From assembly GCA_944739405.2 (NCBI GenBank), contig OX123182.2:91876051-91940050 (forward strand): a stretch of DNA of 64,000 nt, read 5' to 3'. Origin of the DNA: Euclidia mi. Lineage: Eukaryota > Arthropoda > Insecta > Lepidoptera > Erebidae. This document shows positions 24,301 to 31,045 of this stretch, piece by piece. The translations under genes were made by a program, and so were the position numbers. Every line of letters begins with the position of its first letter. The first letter of the stretch is position 1. Below the pieces are notes generated by a model. It had not been told where the DNA came from. It saw only the letters and a program-made list of their open reading frames with translations, and made no database searches.

Positions 24301-27300
24301 AGATTAGTGCGACCACGTTTAAACTCATTAAACCAGTTGTAAACAGTCGCACGAGATGGGGCTTCATCGTGAAAGGCCAATCGTAGTCTATCATAACTTT
24401 CTTGTTGACTTAAATGACATCGAAAGTCATAAAAAATCATTGCACGAAAATTTTCTCGTGTTAAATTCATGTTGACGTGACACAGACAATTTTCAATTTG
24501 CCGCCAAATCGTAAAACAAATGACAAATGAATGAAATATATACTCAGTAATATTGGCAAAGAGTTCTATTTTCAAATTTTAGAATATTTTTTTTATTATA
24601 TTGTTTATAAGTGGCCAGTTCTAAGAACTTTCAGTTTGACCCTCGTATGGAAGTTTTGTAATTAGGTACAAAATCGATGTATTTACCCCGCTAACCTGTT
24701 TTATAGATGTCCTATGCACCCAAAGATTAGTAGGTATTTCGAAAATTGCACGCGCACATTTTTTATAGCGGCTTAAAAAAAGTGAAAACTTAAAAAAAAA
24801 AGTCGTTTCCCAGGTTTTATTTTTGGTTAGTATGACTTGGCATGATGTCCAAAACGCGTAGACTTCGGCTTGGTGATGGGTCTTGTGACAACCTGTATAT
24901 CCATAATGCATGTGTCAAGTTAAGAGTTTTGTAATAAATAGGTCATCTGTAACTTTCTTAGACACATAACATTGCAAATTGACTGCTGTATATAATTAGC
25001 TAAATTGCTTTAAATTTGACATAGTTTGTGTGTCTAAATTGACAACTGTGTACAATTGGTTAAATATACAGGGTGATTTCGAAATTGCTCGTATTTCCTT
25101 TGGGTGATTCTAGAGCCAAAATGGAGTATTTTTACCCCTACATATAATTATATCGGAGTCCAAAATGTATAATTTTGGAATAAAATGGTTTTTAAGTTTT
25201 TATGAGCAAATGCCAAGTTTTTGTTAAAAACATCTTCTAAAAAATTATTTTCGCTATTACTGGTAGCAAATTGGGTCTTATTTAATGGACAATTAAATGC
25301 CGAGAAGATGGTCTCGGGTTCGATACCCAGTTACCCCGGGCACACACCTATGACTTTCAAAGTTATGTGTGTGTGGAGGATAGGTGTGGTGGTCCTCCAA
25401 CTAGAGGGAGGAGCCTCTAACCAAGCTGTGTGGTCGTGCTAGGTGGCCTGCAGGCCGACGGACATACTTTCGAAGTTGTATTTATGCCGCTTGGCTCGCG
25501 AAAGTTGATATCGCGGTTCAGGATTGTTTGAATTTTTCCCGCGTTGTTAGGTAGCGAGTGTCTAAAGATAAGATAAAGATAAAGATATTTTATTTGCATA
25601 AAACATGGTATAAAAGATGTTATTGAAAATATAAAGTTCGAACATGTTTTGCTTAAAACTAAAGCGTGCAAATTATTAACTAGAAATATATTATAAAATT
25701 GAAATACATTAAATTAAATTGATGTAAAATAATCATTAATACTATAATAATCGTTATTACTGAGCCATTTATACAATTGAATTTTAAATTGCTTACAATT
25801 TAATGTTTTAAACATATCTGGTAATTTATTATACAGTCGTATACACATAGCCAAAGAATTTTTATTATATTTTGCTGATCTAGGTAGCTCTTCCAGCACA
25901 AGCCTGTATTGATCACGCCGACTTCGAGAGCTTTTATATAGTTCTTCTGCTGTTTTAAACAATTCTAAGTGCTTTCGAACAAACATGCATGCTTCATATA
26001 TATATATTCTTCTTATATGAAGGTAACGGCAGCAAACCAAGTTCTTTGAATATTGGTTGACATGATTCGTTAGATGGAATCTCGTATACAGCTCTTAGAC
26101 ATTTCTTTTGGGCAACAAATGCTCTATTGAGGTCAGTACTATTTCCCCACATAATTAGTCCATATCGTAGTGAGGACTCTACATATGCGCGATACGTCAT
26201 CACAGCCGTTTTTATATTAGTAACTTTTTTTATTTGTCTCAAAGCGTAAACAAATTTATTTATTTTATTGCATACAGTATCGACCTGTGCTTTCCAGTCT
26301 AAATGTTCGTCAATTACTACTCCTAGAAATTTAGTTTTTGTCACTTGTGTAATTTTCGGTATGTCCATGTTAAAATTAAATGTATTATTGTAAGATTGAT
26401 TAAATTGTATATATACTGATTTATTAAGATTAATTGATAAATTATTATTATTTAGCCAGTTAATTAGATTTTCTATTGTATTATTTATGTCCACTTCATG
26501 ATCTGCAATTGTTTTATATTTTTTGTCTGTAGTAACAATTATGGAAATGTCATCGGCAAAAAGGAAGCATTGATGATTAGTTACATTAACTATGTCATTT
26601 ATATAGAATAGAAATAAGATAGGGCCTAAAATGCTACCCTGAGGGACGCCCCATTTTGTACTTATAAATTCAGACGAATAATCTGTCATGTCCCTACTGT
26701 CATTAAGTTTGGTAATAGTGACTTTCTGTTGTCTGCTATTTAAGTACGACGATATCCATTGGAGTGGCAGTCCTCTAATACCAGTAGCCTCAAGTTTTTT
26801 TAATAGTCTCTCATACATGTGTATTTAAAATGTTAATAATTGCTCACTTAAAAAACAATGTGTGGTAAATGGCAATAGGCTCGCCTCCCCTATTACATTG
26901 GGACCGCAACATAACTGGCGAAATGTGGGTGTGTAATACACCCCTGCCTACCCCTTCGGGGTTAAAAGGCGTGAAGTTCTGTTATAATATATTAAATGGC
27001 CCATCTTTTAAAATAAAATAAAGCTACTAACTCAACGTGGAATTTGAAAATAGAGCCGAAAACACACAAAAAATGTCCAAATTAAATAAAATGAAATGCA
27101 AAAAGTGCACAAATGCAATTTTCTGAAAAAAAAATGTGGCATATTATGTATAGCATTGGAATAACTTTCTTGTATTATCTGCTATCCAAAGAGGTATAAT
27201 AGTCTTAGCCAATTGGTGTGAATTTTGAGTAATAGTCGCTTTTGTTAAAAAAATGTGCTTCTGGATGACTCACTTGGCAGAACATTTTTTCCTATATTTA

Positions 27301-28898
27301 TTCTTAAGCTCTGCAATCAGCAGTGATTTACTAGTAGGGAGACCAACCTAGCAAAATGCATAGGGTCCTAATAGGGTTCTAATCTTCAGTGTAAATCAAG
27401 TCTTTTGTTAGTTAAATGTATATTAAGGTTTTAATTTTCACTTGTCCCGTGACTCAAAGATCATGTTCACACAGTTGGTACTGGATGTTATGGTTGGTAC
27501 TATATGTTATATTTATCTTGGAAACTCTTTTAGGGGAGTTGAAAACCCTCAAATAAATAAATAGTTGAAAGAAAACAGCATGAAAGGAATACAAGCAATT
27601 ACAAATCACCCAGTATACAAACCTACATAGTTCATTATACTTCTTATATGAGAGAAAACTGAAAGGTTTTTGCCTCATTGTCACCAATATTCAGCTATGT
27701 GGTTATAACCCATAGCAATTGTAACATAATAATTAAATACATGTATATTAATATGGCTTGGTTAAATGAGACAAGATGGCATTATACATACATTTGCATT
27801 ACAATACAATATATACAGGGTGTAAAAAGACCCTTAACGAAACCTGAAATCCCACGTTGTACCAATCACTACGAACATTTTTTACTTCGGCCCCATACCA
27901 AGAAAATTACTGCTTCAGGAGATATTGAGGCTCAAAGTTAGTATGGAATTTTTCTAATTAGGTACAAAATCGATACATTTACCCCACTAATACGTTCTTT
28001 AGATGCCCTATAACCCCATAGGGTTATAGGGCATCCATAGATAAGCAGGTATTTCGAGCATTGCACGCGCCCGCTTTTAAAAGTATGGTTTAAAAAATGA
28101 GAAAACTTAATAAAAAAATCGTTTCCCAGGTAATATTTTTGGCTAGTATGACTTGGCATGGTGTCCAATACCTGTAGACTTCGGCTTGGTGATGGGTCTT
28201 GTGACACCCTGTATATTAAAGACCAAAAATACAATTACATATGTATGTAAACATTAGTATTCAATAGATAGTCTTGTTTTACTAACATAAATTTAGTTAT
28301 AAATGACTCAAGAAACATGGTGACAATGTTTGTGCTGACCTCAAGTAATATGGGACCAAAGCAGGCACAAGATTTAATTATTCAGCTAAGCAATAGAACC
28401 CATATAGGTAAATACACACACATTTACTACAAAATACTTACAAAGTAGTCAAGTTACATTCAAAAGAAAATCTTTATTTGAAAAGGATTACAGAACAAGA
28501 CATAATACCTAGTTCTCAAATTACTTTCATCAAATAATTATGTCATTTGACAGCGATCATTACAGGCAATAGTAATACTTAAGCTGTAATTTAGTCACAA
28601 AAAAGATCTTATATTATGGTGGAATTTGAAGCGAATGGTCGAAGTTTAATACACTTCAAATTCTGGCATGTGTATAGCAGGAATCACCATTTGATATTTG
28701 CTTACTACCTAATAAACACCTTAAATAGTATATACGACTACATAAATTTTATGCCTGAATAAAAGAGACGCAGGTTAATTTATTTTAGAAAAGGATACTT
28801 TCTAATGTAAGAAGTCTTGGCGACTTAACTTCTTCTTTATCAGTTTCTTCTGAAGATATCGGCTTCGCGTCTCCCGAATCACCTTCCAAAACAACCAT
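2308..28898 (-). CDS. Srp68: Signal recognition particle subunit SRP68 (six coding exons)
   Basis: SRP68 binds 7S RNA and forms the SRP68/SRP72 heterodimer of the cytosolic signal recognition particle, which targets ribosomes to the ER. I join exons 28898-28799, 21684-21563, 21163-20936, 9833-9645, 7030-6900 and 3334-2308. All junctions are GT/AG and the phases agree, giving 598 aa, close to the roughly 600-630 aa usual for the family. Recognisable SRP68 blocks are QQQHGLRHGDYQRYRGYCSRR (exon 2; RNA-binding N-terminal domain), QEANTEPRKKFHL (exon 3), SLRYCAYNIGDESA (exon 5), VEWRGR (exon 6) and PCKPLFFDLACNFVEFP followed by GLTGLVKGFLGWGK at the C-terminus (SRP72-binding region). Introns 1 and 3 are loaded with transposons. 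Exon 4 is followed by a tandem duplication array. Gene identity is very secure; exon 1 is inferred from phase and similarity. Confidence 0.93.
3335..4780. other. Intron 5 of SRP68, no feature seen
   Basis: AT-rich intronic DNA. I see no convincing gene, inverted repeat or RNA gene. The short frames here lack coding character. Confidence 0.5.
4781..6656 (+). repeat. Lepidopteran interspersed repeat with internal minisatellite
   Basis: It starts with the common motif ACTAGCTTTCGCCCGCGGC and ends with the equally common tail 'cattcagtagtttttgcgtgaaag ... ttataatattagtaggat', preceded by (CATC)n/(CATACAT)n simple repeats. These two ends are the usual termini of an abundant lepidopteran element family. 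Its interior is dominated by the minisatellite at 5540-6340. The exact boundaries are approximate. Confidence 0.55.
5540..6340 (+). repeat. Minisatellite, ~110-120 bp units, about seven copies
   Basis: Each unit carries 'GCCATCTTGGATTTTTC', 'TAGTGAGC', 'CAAGCCCTTTCATTTGATAC' and 'CATATTGAGGTATTTGTGG'. Copies are diverged by point changes. The antisense strand of each unit contains AAGATGGC. Apparent ORFs across it are repeat translations, not genes. Confidence 0.85.
6900..7030 (-). CDS. Srp68: SRP68 coding exon 5
   Basis: 131 bp between a GTGTCAG acceptor and a GTACGC donor, starting in phase 0 and ending in phase 2. It encodes VEELKPSLRYCAYNIGDESA and ENLDSLMAQA. The RYCAYNIGD motif is diagnostic for SRP68. 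Confidence 0.93.
7442..7645 (-). mobile_element. Small non-autonomous Helitron, dimer unit 1
   Basis: Read on the minus strand, the element starts TCTTAATATATAAAATCC and ends GGCGTCCTCTAG, with a small GCAG/CTGC stem near the 3' end. TC...CTAG termini and insertion between A and T without target duplication are Helitron features. At 204 bp it is directly joined to the next copy (CTAG|TC). It has no coding capacity. Confidence 0.8.
7646..7852 (-). mobile_element. Small non-autonomous Helitron, dimer unit 2
   Basis: A 207-bp copy in tandem with the preceding one. The outer flank reads 'tttctaa' followed by TC on the minus strand. Together the pair interrupts the MITE sequence 'ctaa|ttagg' exactly between A and T. 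Confidence 0.8.
8039..8096. repeat. Short near-perfect hairpin (~58 nt)
   Basis: The arms of about 22 bp (AAAATGTTTAT...AACGTCGCTT and its complement) have one unpaired A per arm and a GTTTATAAAC-type loop. It lies within SRP68 intron 4. It could be a foldback fragment or a small hairpin RNA precursor; there is no evidence for expression. Confidence 0.5.
8458..8505. repeat. Perfect 21-bp inverted repeat at array edge
   Basis: Arms 8458-8478 and 8485-8505 are perfectly complementary across a 6-bp spacer, CTCCAC. The right arm is exon-4 sequence. The left arm is its inverted copy and marks the distal boundary of the 182-bp array. Confidence 0.9.
8473..9781 (-). repeat. 182-bp tandem array of SRP68 exon 4 and its donor
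   Basis: About 7.2 units with an exact 182-bp period: the same ATGGGCACGG string recurs at 8581, 8763, 8945, 9127, 9309, 9491 and 9673. Units appear identical by eye. Each holds the last two thirds of exon 4, the GTACTG splice donor and about 50 bp of intron. Only the 9645-9833 copy has the upstream exon part and acceptor. Reading through a donor gives K-V-L-stop, so extra units cannot be translated as plain read-through. The overlapping 99-108 aa frames on both strands are repeat artefacts. Confidence 0.92.
9645..9833 (-). CDS. Srp68: SRP68 coding exon 4 (source of tandem array)
   Basis: 189 bp (63 codons), phase 0 on both sides. It encodes TQLEAGAYAAWLSGALQVE, LRRAHLVLDKLC and DERAVYKQK. 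The acceptor abuts a (TG)n tract in the sense strand (9836-9860 on plus). The donor is GTACTG. The downstream two thirds of this exon plus the donor are repeated six more times toward 8473. This copy is the only one that keeps the upstream part and the acceptor, so it is taken as the functional exon. Confidence 0.88.
9836..9860 (+). repeat. (AC)n microsatellite
   Basis: Twelve or so AC units directly adjoining the exon 4 acceptor. In the SRP68 sense strand it is (TG)n followed by TAG. Confidence 0.95.
9861..10259. other. Intron 3 of SRP68, palindrome-rich repeat
   Basis: Rich in short inverted and direct motifs (tagcatatagcat, gcgctgcgaattgcg, cgcgtgctaacgcg). Similar 'atagcatgct' sequence occurs near 20440-20510, so this is probably an interspersed foldback repeat. 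No gene is seen. Confidence 0.4.
11206..14074 (+). mobile_element. Transib transposon, structurally complete
   Basis: 2869 bp with 37-bp perfect terminal inverted repeats beginning CACTATGG, the Transib CACWATGG consensus. It is flanked by the 5-bp duplication CAACG (11201-11205 and 14075-14079), the GC-rich 5-bp target type of this superfamily. It encodes one long, unbroken transposase. It inserted into the already existing mariner 1. TIR identity and an intact ORF suggest a recent insertion. Confidence 0.95.
11463..13809 (+). CDS. Transib transposase (RAG1-core-like)
   Basis: A DDE transposase of the superfamily related to the RAG1 recombinase core. The most likely mRNA joins a short exon (11463-11481, ATG then MDCIRK) through a GTAAGT donor and a TTTCAACAG acceptor to 11738-13809, giving 696 aa in frame. 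Alternatively it starts at the ATG at 11755 (684 aa). Catalytic residues are the Asp of CDGSSG (codon 12568), the Asp of MIDGK (12883) and the Glu of AQEARNK (13507). Likely zinc ligands are CFIC (around 12931-12942) and the HKILLH pair (around 13429-13446), arranged as in RAG1. The N-terminal third is basic and variable. The tail is acidic (DDSSDDSDDNE). No stop or frame shift interrupts the ORF. Confidence 0.93.
14560..15793. other. Intron 3 of SRP68, unexplained sequence
   Basis: A GC-rich stretch (about 14690-15170) with repeated GTCG/CGTCG motifs is followed by AT-rich DNA. I see no coding frame with family resemblance. Confidence 0.35.
15794..17276 (+). mobile_element. Lep1-like Helitron
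   Basis: The 5' end TCTATACTAATATAATAAAG and the following GTTTGTTTGTTTG and GAACGCGCTAATCTCAGGAAC match the lepidopteran Lep1 Helitron signature. The 3' end is CGCCGGGACAGCTAG. The flanks are A before TC and T after CTAG, with no duplication. The interior contains a minisatellite (16261-16860) and no Rep/helicase gene, so it is non-autonomous. Confidence 0.85.
16261..16860 (+). repeat. Minisatellite inside Helitron, ~115-140 bp units
   Basis: Five or so units contain 'TCAAAGATGGCGGATGGG' (often doubled), 'AATCAATATGGGTATCGTC', 'TTTAAGGGATGGGGAATCC' and 'ACAACATCTATTTCGTGAT'. Unit lengths vary with the number of AAGATGGCGG submotifs. Confidence 0.85.
17505..18141 (-). repeat. Abundant lepidopteran repeat (GGTTCCGTA family)
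   Basis: The segment runs from 'cgcagggttccgtag' to 'ctacggaaccctacatggcgcg...cacttggccggtttt'. Its ends match the very common lepidopteran element beginning AAAACCGGCCAAGTG and containing the GGGTTCCGTA motif. It is non-coding. The stretch after it, to 19542, shows nothing that I can assign. Confidence 0.6.
19543..19749 (-). mobile_element. Small non-autonomous Helitron, solo copy
   Basis: A 207-bp copy of the same family as 7442-7852. On the minus strand it runs from TCTTAATATATAAAATCC to GTCCTCTAG, flanked by A and T. Confidence 0.8.
19986..20215 (+). repeat. SINE copy
   Basis: Matches 40378-40613 on the opposite strand: 'gtgacggattaagagtac', 'gtcaccaccccatatcat', 'cccatgggtgtcgtaagag', 'ggccaattcctcctttcaaa' and 'cagcagtggactgttaaagg'. 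It ends with the 'ggctgatgatgaatgattac' tail typical of lepidopteran SINEs. Confidence 0.7.
20354..20409. repeat. Perfect-stem hairpin (19-bp arms)
   Basis: GTTTTAGCACATGTACGAT and its exact complement flank an 18-nt spacer that itself holds GCGCG...CGCGC. It is followed by 'atagcatgct' motifs shared with 9861-10259. It probably belongs to a foldback MITE in SRP68 intron 3. Confidence 0.6.
20936..21163 (-). CDS. Srp68: SRP68 coding exon 3
   Basis: 228 bp (76 codons) between a CCCCAG acceptor and a GTACAC donor, phase 0 on both sides. It encodes GDRRHYRRRDV, then AERAWAHAMQLRQEANTEPRKK and SRLKKAHAHAQTL, all typical of the N-terminal SRP68 helices. GC content is higher than in the surrounding intron sequence. 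Confidence 0.93.
21563..21684 (-). CDS. Srp68: SRP68 coding exon 2
   Basis: 122 bp between a TATCAG acceptor and a GTATGT donor. It encodes the strongly conserved QQQHGLRHGDYQRYRGYCSRR block plus RLRKVLKIPQ, the positively charged RNA-binding region of SRP68. It ends in phase 0. Confidence 0.93.
21863..22120 (-). pseudogene. LINE reverse-transcriptase C-terminal remnant (Jockey/CR1-type)
   Basis: The 85-codon frame contains LERLQNMRIRLIFGLRKYDHV and LPIFRRRDSHILSL, typical of the region after the reverse-transcriptase domain of Jockey/CR1-group LINEs. It is a fragment with no catalytic motifs. It lies in SRP68 intron 1. Confidence 0.7.
22121..23222. other. Intron 1 of SRP68, AT-rich with repeat debris
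   Basis: It ends with the 'ccggttcagtagtttaggcgctacggtgg ... catacatacatacat' tail (23060-23130) common to lepidopteran interspersed repeats. No gene is seen. Confidence 0.45.
23353..24645 (-). mobile_element. Mariner element 2, full length
   Basis: 1293 bp with 27-bp perfect terminal inverted repeats beginning CGAGGGTCAAACTGAAAG, and TA duplication at 23351-23352 and 24646-24647. Size, ends and transposase agree. It is a different family from mariner 1 by TIR sequence and transposase. Confidence 0.95.
23418..24470 (-). pseudogene. Mariner transposase 2 (D34D), one nonsense codon
   Basis: The reading starts at MNLTRENFRAM (ATG at 24470). It runs through a helix-turn-helix region (SRATVYNWFNEFKRG), LTGDESWIYCYDPETK with the first Asp, LLHHDNASSHTAKR with the second, and YSPDLAPCDFYLFP with the third; 34 residues separate the second and third. 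The frame is open over about 350 codons except for a single TAA at 24162-24164. Without that stop it would be a normal-length transposase, so inactivation looks recent. Confidence 0.93.
25380..25565 (+). repeat. Interspersed repeat, copy 1
   Basis: Matches 33796-34002 on the opposite strand: 'gaggctcctccctctagttgg', 'cctgcaggc', 'gaccacccagcttgg', 'gatatcaactttcgcgag' and 'ttgttaggtggcgagtgtc'. At 25565 it meets the 3' tail of a LINE. A 'ggttcgatacccagt' B-box-like motif lies just upstream (25318), suggesting a tRNA-derived SINE body. Confidence 0.6.
25566..26818 (-). mobile_element. 5'-truncated LINE (Jockey/CR1 group)
   Basis: The 3' end, read on the minus strand, finishes in (TTTATC)n tandem repeats (25562-25590), a LINE tail. 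The coding part is the reverse-transcriptase domain only. The 5' end is lost near 26820, where SINE-like sequence begins. It lies in SRP68 intron 1. Confidence 0.8.
25714..26818 (-). pseudogene. LINE reverse transcriptase, frameshifted
   Basis: The fragment starts within the palm domain. It includes WGVPQGSILGPILFLFYINDI and the catalytic FADD box (CFLFADDISII), then the LGVVIDEHLDW and YGLIMWGNS thumb motifs. A frame shift in a TATATA run near 26000 separates the last ~100 codons (LELFKTAEELYKSSRSRRDQ..., ending 25714). It lacks endonuclease and ORF1. Confidence 0.88.
26870..26985 (-). repeat. SINE fragment ('CCCCTTCGGGG' family)
   Basis: It contains 'ggcaataggctcgcctcccctattac' and 'cctaccccttcggggttaaaaggcgtg', which recur at 40738, 42650 and 46775. 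It is partial and lacks the tRNA-like head. The stretch after it (26986-27813) shows no feature that I can assign. Confidence 0.55.
27816..28211 (+). mobile_element. CAGGGTGT MITE, copy D (uninterrupted reference copy)
   Basis: 396 bp with ends CAGGGTGT and ACACCCTG, flanked by TA (27814-27815 and 28212-28213). It contains 'cttcaggagatattgaggctc', 'ctaattaggtacaaaatcgat' and 'gtagacttcggcttggtgatg'. It provides the empty site for the insertions in copies A, B and C. It has no ORF of interest. Confidence 0.85.
28799..28898 (-). CDS. Srp68: SRP68 coding exon 1
   Basis: The ATG at 28898 opens an acidic 33-codon leader (MVVLEGDSGDAKPISSEE...) ending TLE plus one base, followed by a GTATCC donor. 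Joined to exon 2 it reads TLEIFRITKDAQQQHG, which matches the conserved start of the family's folded N-terminal domain. The phase-1 junction restores the frame exactly. The assignment is inferred from phase and context, since this exon lies 7.1 kb from the next. Confidence 0.8.
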
Positions 28899-29792
28899 TT
28901 TTACTTCACTAACTTACAAGTGGTAAATATTTAATAATTATTGATTTAATTTGTTATCTTTAAAATTCGATATTTTTTTATAAATTTTCGATCAGACGAC
29001 AGACATCTGACAGTGACAAGTTGACAACACGACACACGTTTATTTTATTTGTAGTCTCACCGATCTTTGAATTACATGGATTGGGTACCTACGAAATTAG
29101 CATGCATACCTACGAAACGCTGGCGAATAAAATGGCTGCCGTTTGGGTTGTACTCCAGAATATTATCGATATCGACATTGAGCAGGTTTGAGGTAAATAA
29201 TACATTTATTTATTTAATCTTGGGAGAGCTTACAGACATATATCAGTAATAGTTACATATGAATAACCAAATGATATTATCAAGCTCACACAATTGGGGT
29301 TATTCTAAGGAACAGAAATTCAGAGCACGAAATGCAAATCACATACACAACAAAAAAAAAGTATAATATACATTTTTCCTAAATATCAATAAAATCACAC
29401 AAATAAAATAATGGAATAAATAACATATACAGGGTAATTTTTTGTGTAGTTCGGATATTCTTTTTTGTGGTTCTATATCAATAATAGAACACATTACCAT
29501 AAATAACTTTTTACTTTTTATCCCACCAAATCCGAGTAAAAATATCCAAGAAACAAGGAAATCATAGACACAACGTTATTCGTTGCAATAATACTATCAA
29601 ACACGCGCGCGATGCGACAGGAGTACGGGATGCAGGATGCAGGACGCGGGGTGCGGGGCGTGGTAAAGGACAACAATCCACGAGCCGGCCGGCGGCCGCG
29701 CGCCAGTCAACTCGGGCGCATCGAGAAAGTGGCACGTGTCGCAATTTCGCGCAAGCGCCAACGCACTCGCCCGGCGGTCGTAAGTCGTTAGA

Positions 29793-30296
29793 ATGACGTC
29801 CCAACGATTTTCAAATCGCAAGTGCTACGAAATGGTACTAATGTATTTACTCAGTGGTGAAAGCCTTCGTGCAGGTAGAACAATGTACGAACAAGAAAGT
29901 GTACCTCGTATGCGAACTCAAGGAGTAAACAACCCAGCAGTTCCAAGTGAACGGACTATTTTAGCGGCCAACCAAAGGCTTTTGGATCATGGCCAGTTCA
30001 CAACCCCTAGCCATGCACTAGGGTATGGTAGACCTCGCCTGGCTACTAACGTCGAAGACTTGATCTTCGAATTCTTCGAAAGAGATCCACCAGCCAGCAC
30101 ATACGATGCAGCACGTCGCGTTGGTGTAGGCCAGCCCGCAGTGTGGAGACTGCTAAACAAAGCCGGTCACCATCCGTATCACTACCAGCCGGTACAACAT
30201 CTTCAGGAAGTAGACCAAGTACCACGACAAGTCTTGTGTGAATGGCTTATTAATCATCCCGAAGCGAACATCCTATGGACTGATGAAACACGGTAG
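29793..30296 (+). pseudogene. IS630/Tc1-mariner transposase, N-terminal part
   Basis: The 167 codons resemble the DUF4817-type helix-turn-helix proteins of IS630/Tc1-mariner elements: RFSNRKCYEMVLMYLLSGES (first helix-turn-helix), SERTILAANQRLLDHGQF, GYGRPRLATNVEDLIFEFFERDP, VGVGQPAVWRLLNKAGHHPYHYQPVQHL and finally NILWTDET with the first catalytic Asp. The frame stops right after that motif. I find no second or third Asp block before 31040. A GTAGGT at the break could be a splice donor, but no downstream exon is visible, so I treat it as truncated. Confidence 0.8.
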
Positions 30297-31045
30297 GTAC
30301 GTGAATGACAATAATTTTGAAGCTAGAACACAGTATCTGATCGGTGTAGGTACAAGTCTTTCAACCTTTAGGTAGCGCGCCCGCACGCGCGCACTTTATT
30401 GTGTCACGTCGAGCTCACAGCTGATAAGCCATCGGGTGACCATGAACATCTGTTTCAAGTAGATATTCTTTAATAAGCGATAACTTTATAATAATAATAA
30501 ATTTATTTCTCAAAAAACACAGATACAAATAGTATTCGTATAATATTATATTAAACTTACGGCTAATATTCTTCAAAGAATTGGGAAGAACACCAGACTC
30601 CTGTACTAGTAAAAAACTGTATCACAGGCAGTTGGGTCCCTCTTAACAAATTTGTTGATTTGTATTTTATCAATACAGCAATATAATTACATAATTTGGC
30701 AGTTTACAATATAATCAATAAATAAAACTAAGTTACTAATTATTAGGTACCTATTAATAATCATTGATCGTATATTAGAATCCATATATTACGTGTTGTG
30801 CATGATAAACAAAACTGTAATCGACTTGGAAAACTGCGGGTCAGCAGAATCGCGAATAGTGACAGTGTTACAATTTAGCATTTATTTATAACGTTATGTA
30901 ATAGTTACGTGCACTTATAAACTAGATGAAACAATGTTATGTTAGTAGGTCAATATTCTAATGAGGTGTTAACTTTATAAAATAGTAGATGAAATCTACG
31001 TATTGTTTTATTTAAAATGGGTTTGGTGTATTCTATACTGAGAAC

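Larger units (their letters stand above)
23225..24895 (+). mobile_element. CAGGGTGT MITE, copy C (interrupted)
   Basis: Ends CAGGGTGT (23225) and ACCTG (24895), flanked by TA. It is split by mariner 2 (23353-24645), which used an internal TA of the MITE. About 376 bp of MITE sequence remain. Confidence 0.85.

Noticed and set aside
24621..24911. 96-aa minus-strand ORF beside mariner 2
   Set aside because: Runs from the mariner end into MITE copy C. The equivalent frame recurs in copies B and D as repeat translation.
29562..29821. Minus-strand ORFs of 74-80 aa in a GC-rich stretch
   Set aside because: They have no family resemblance and overlap the start of the plus-strand transposase. The GC-rich composition alone explains the open frames.
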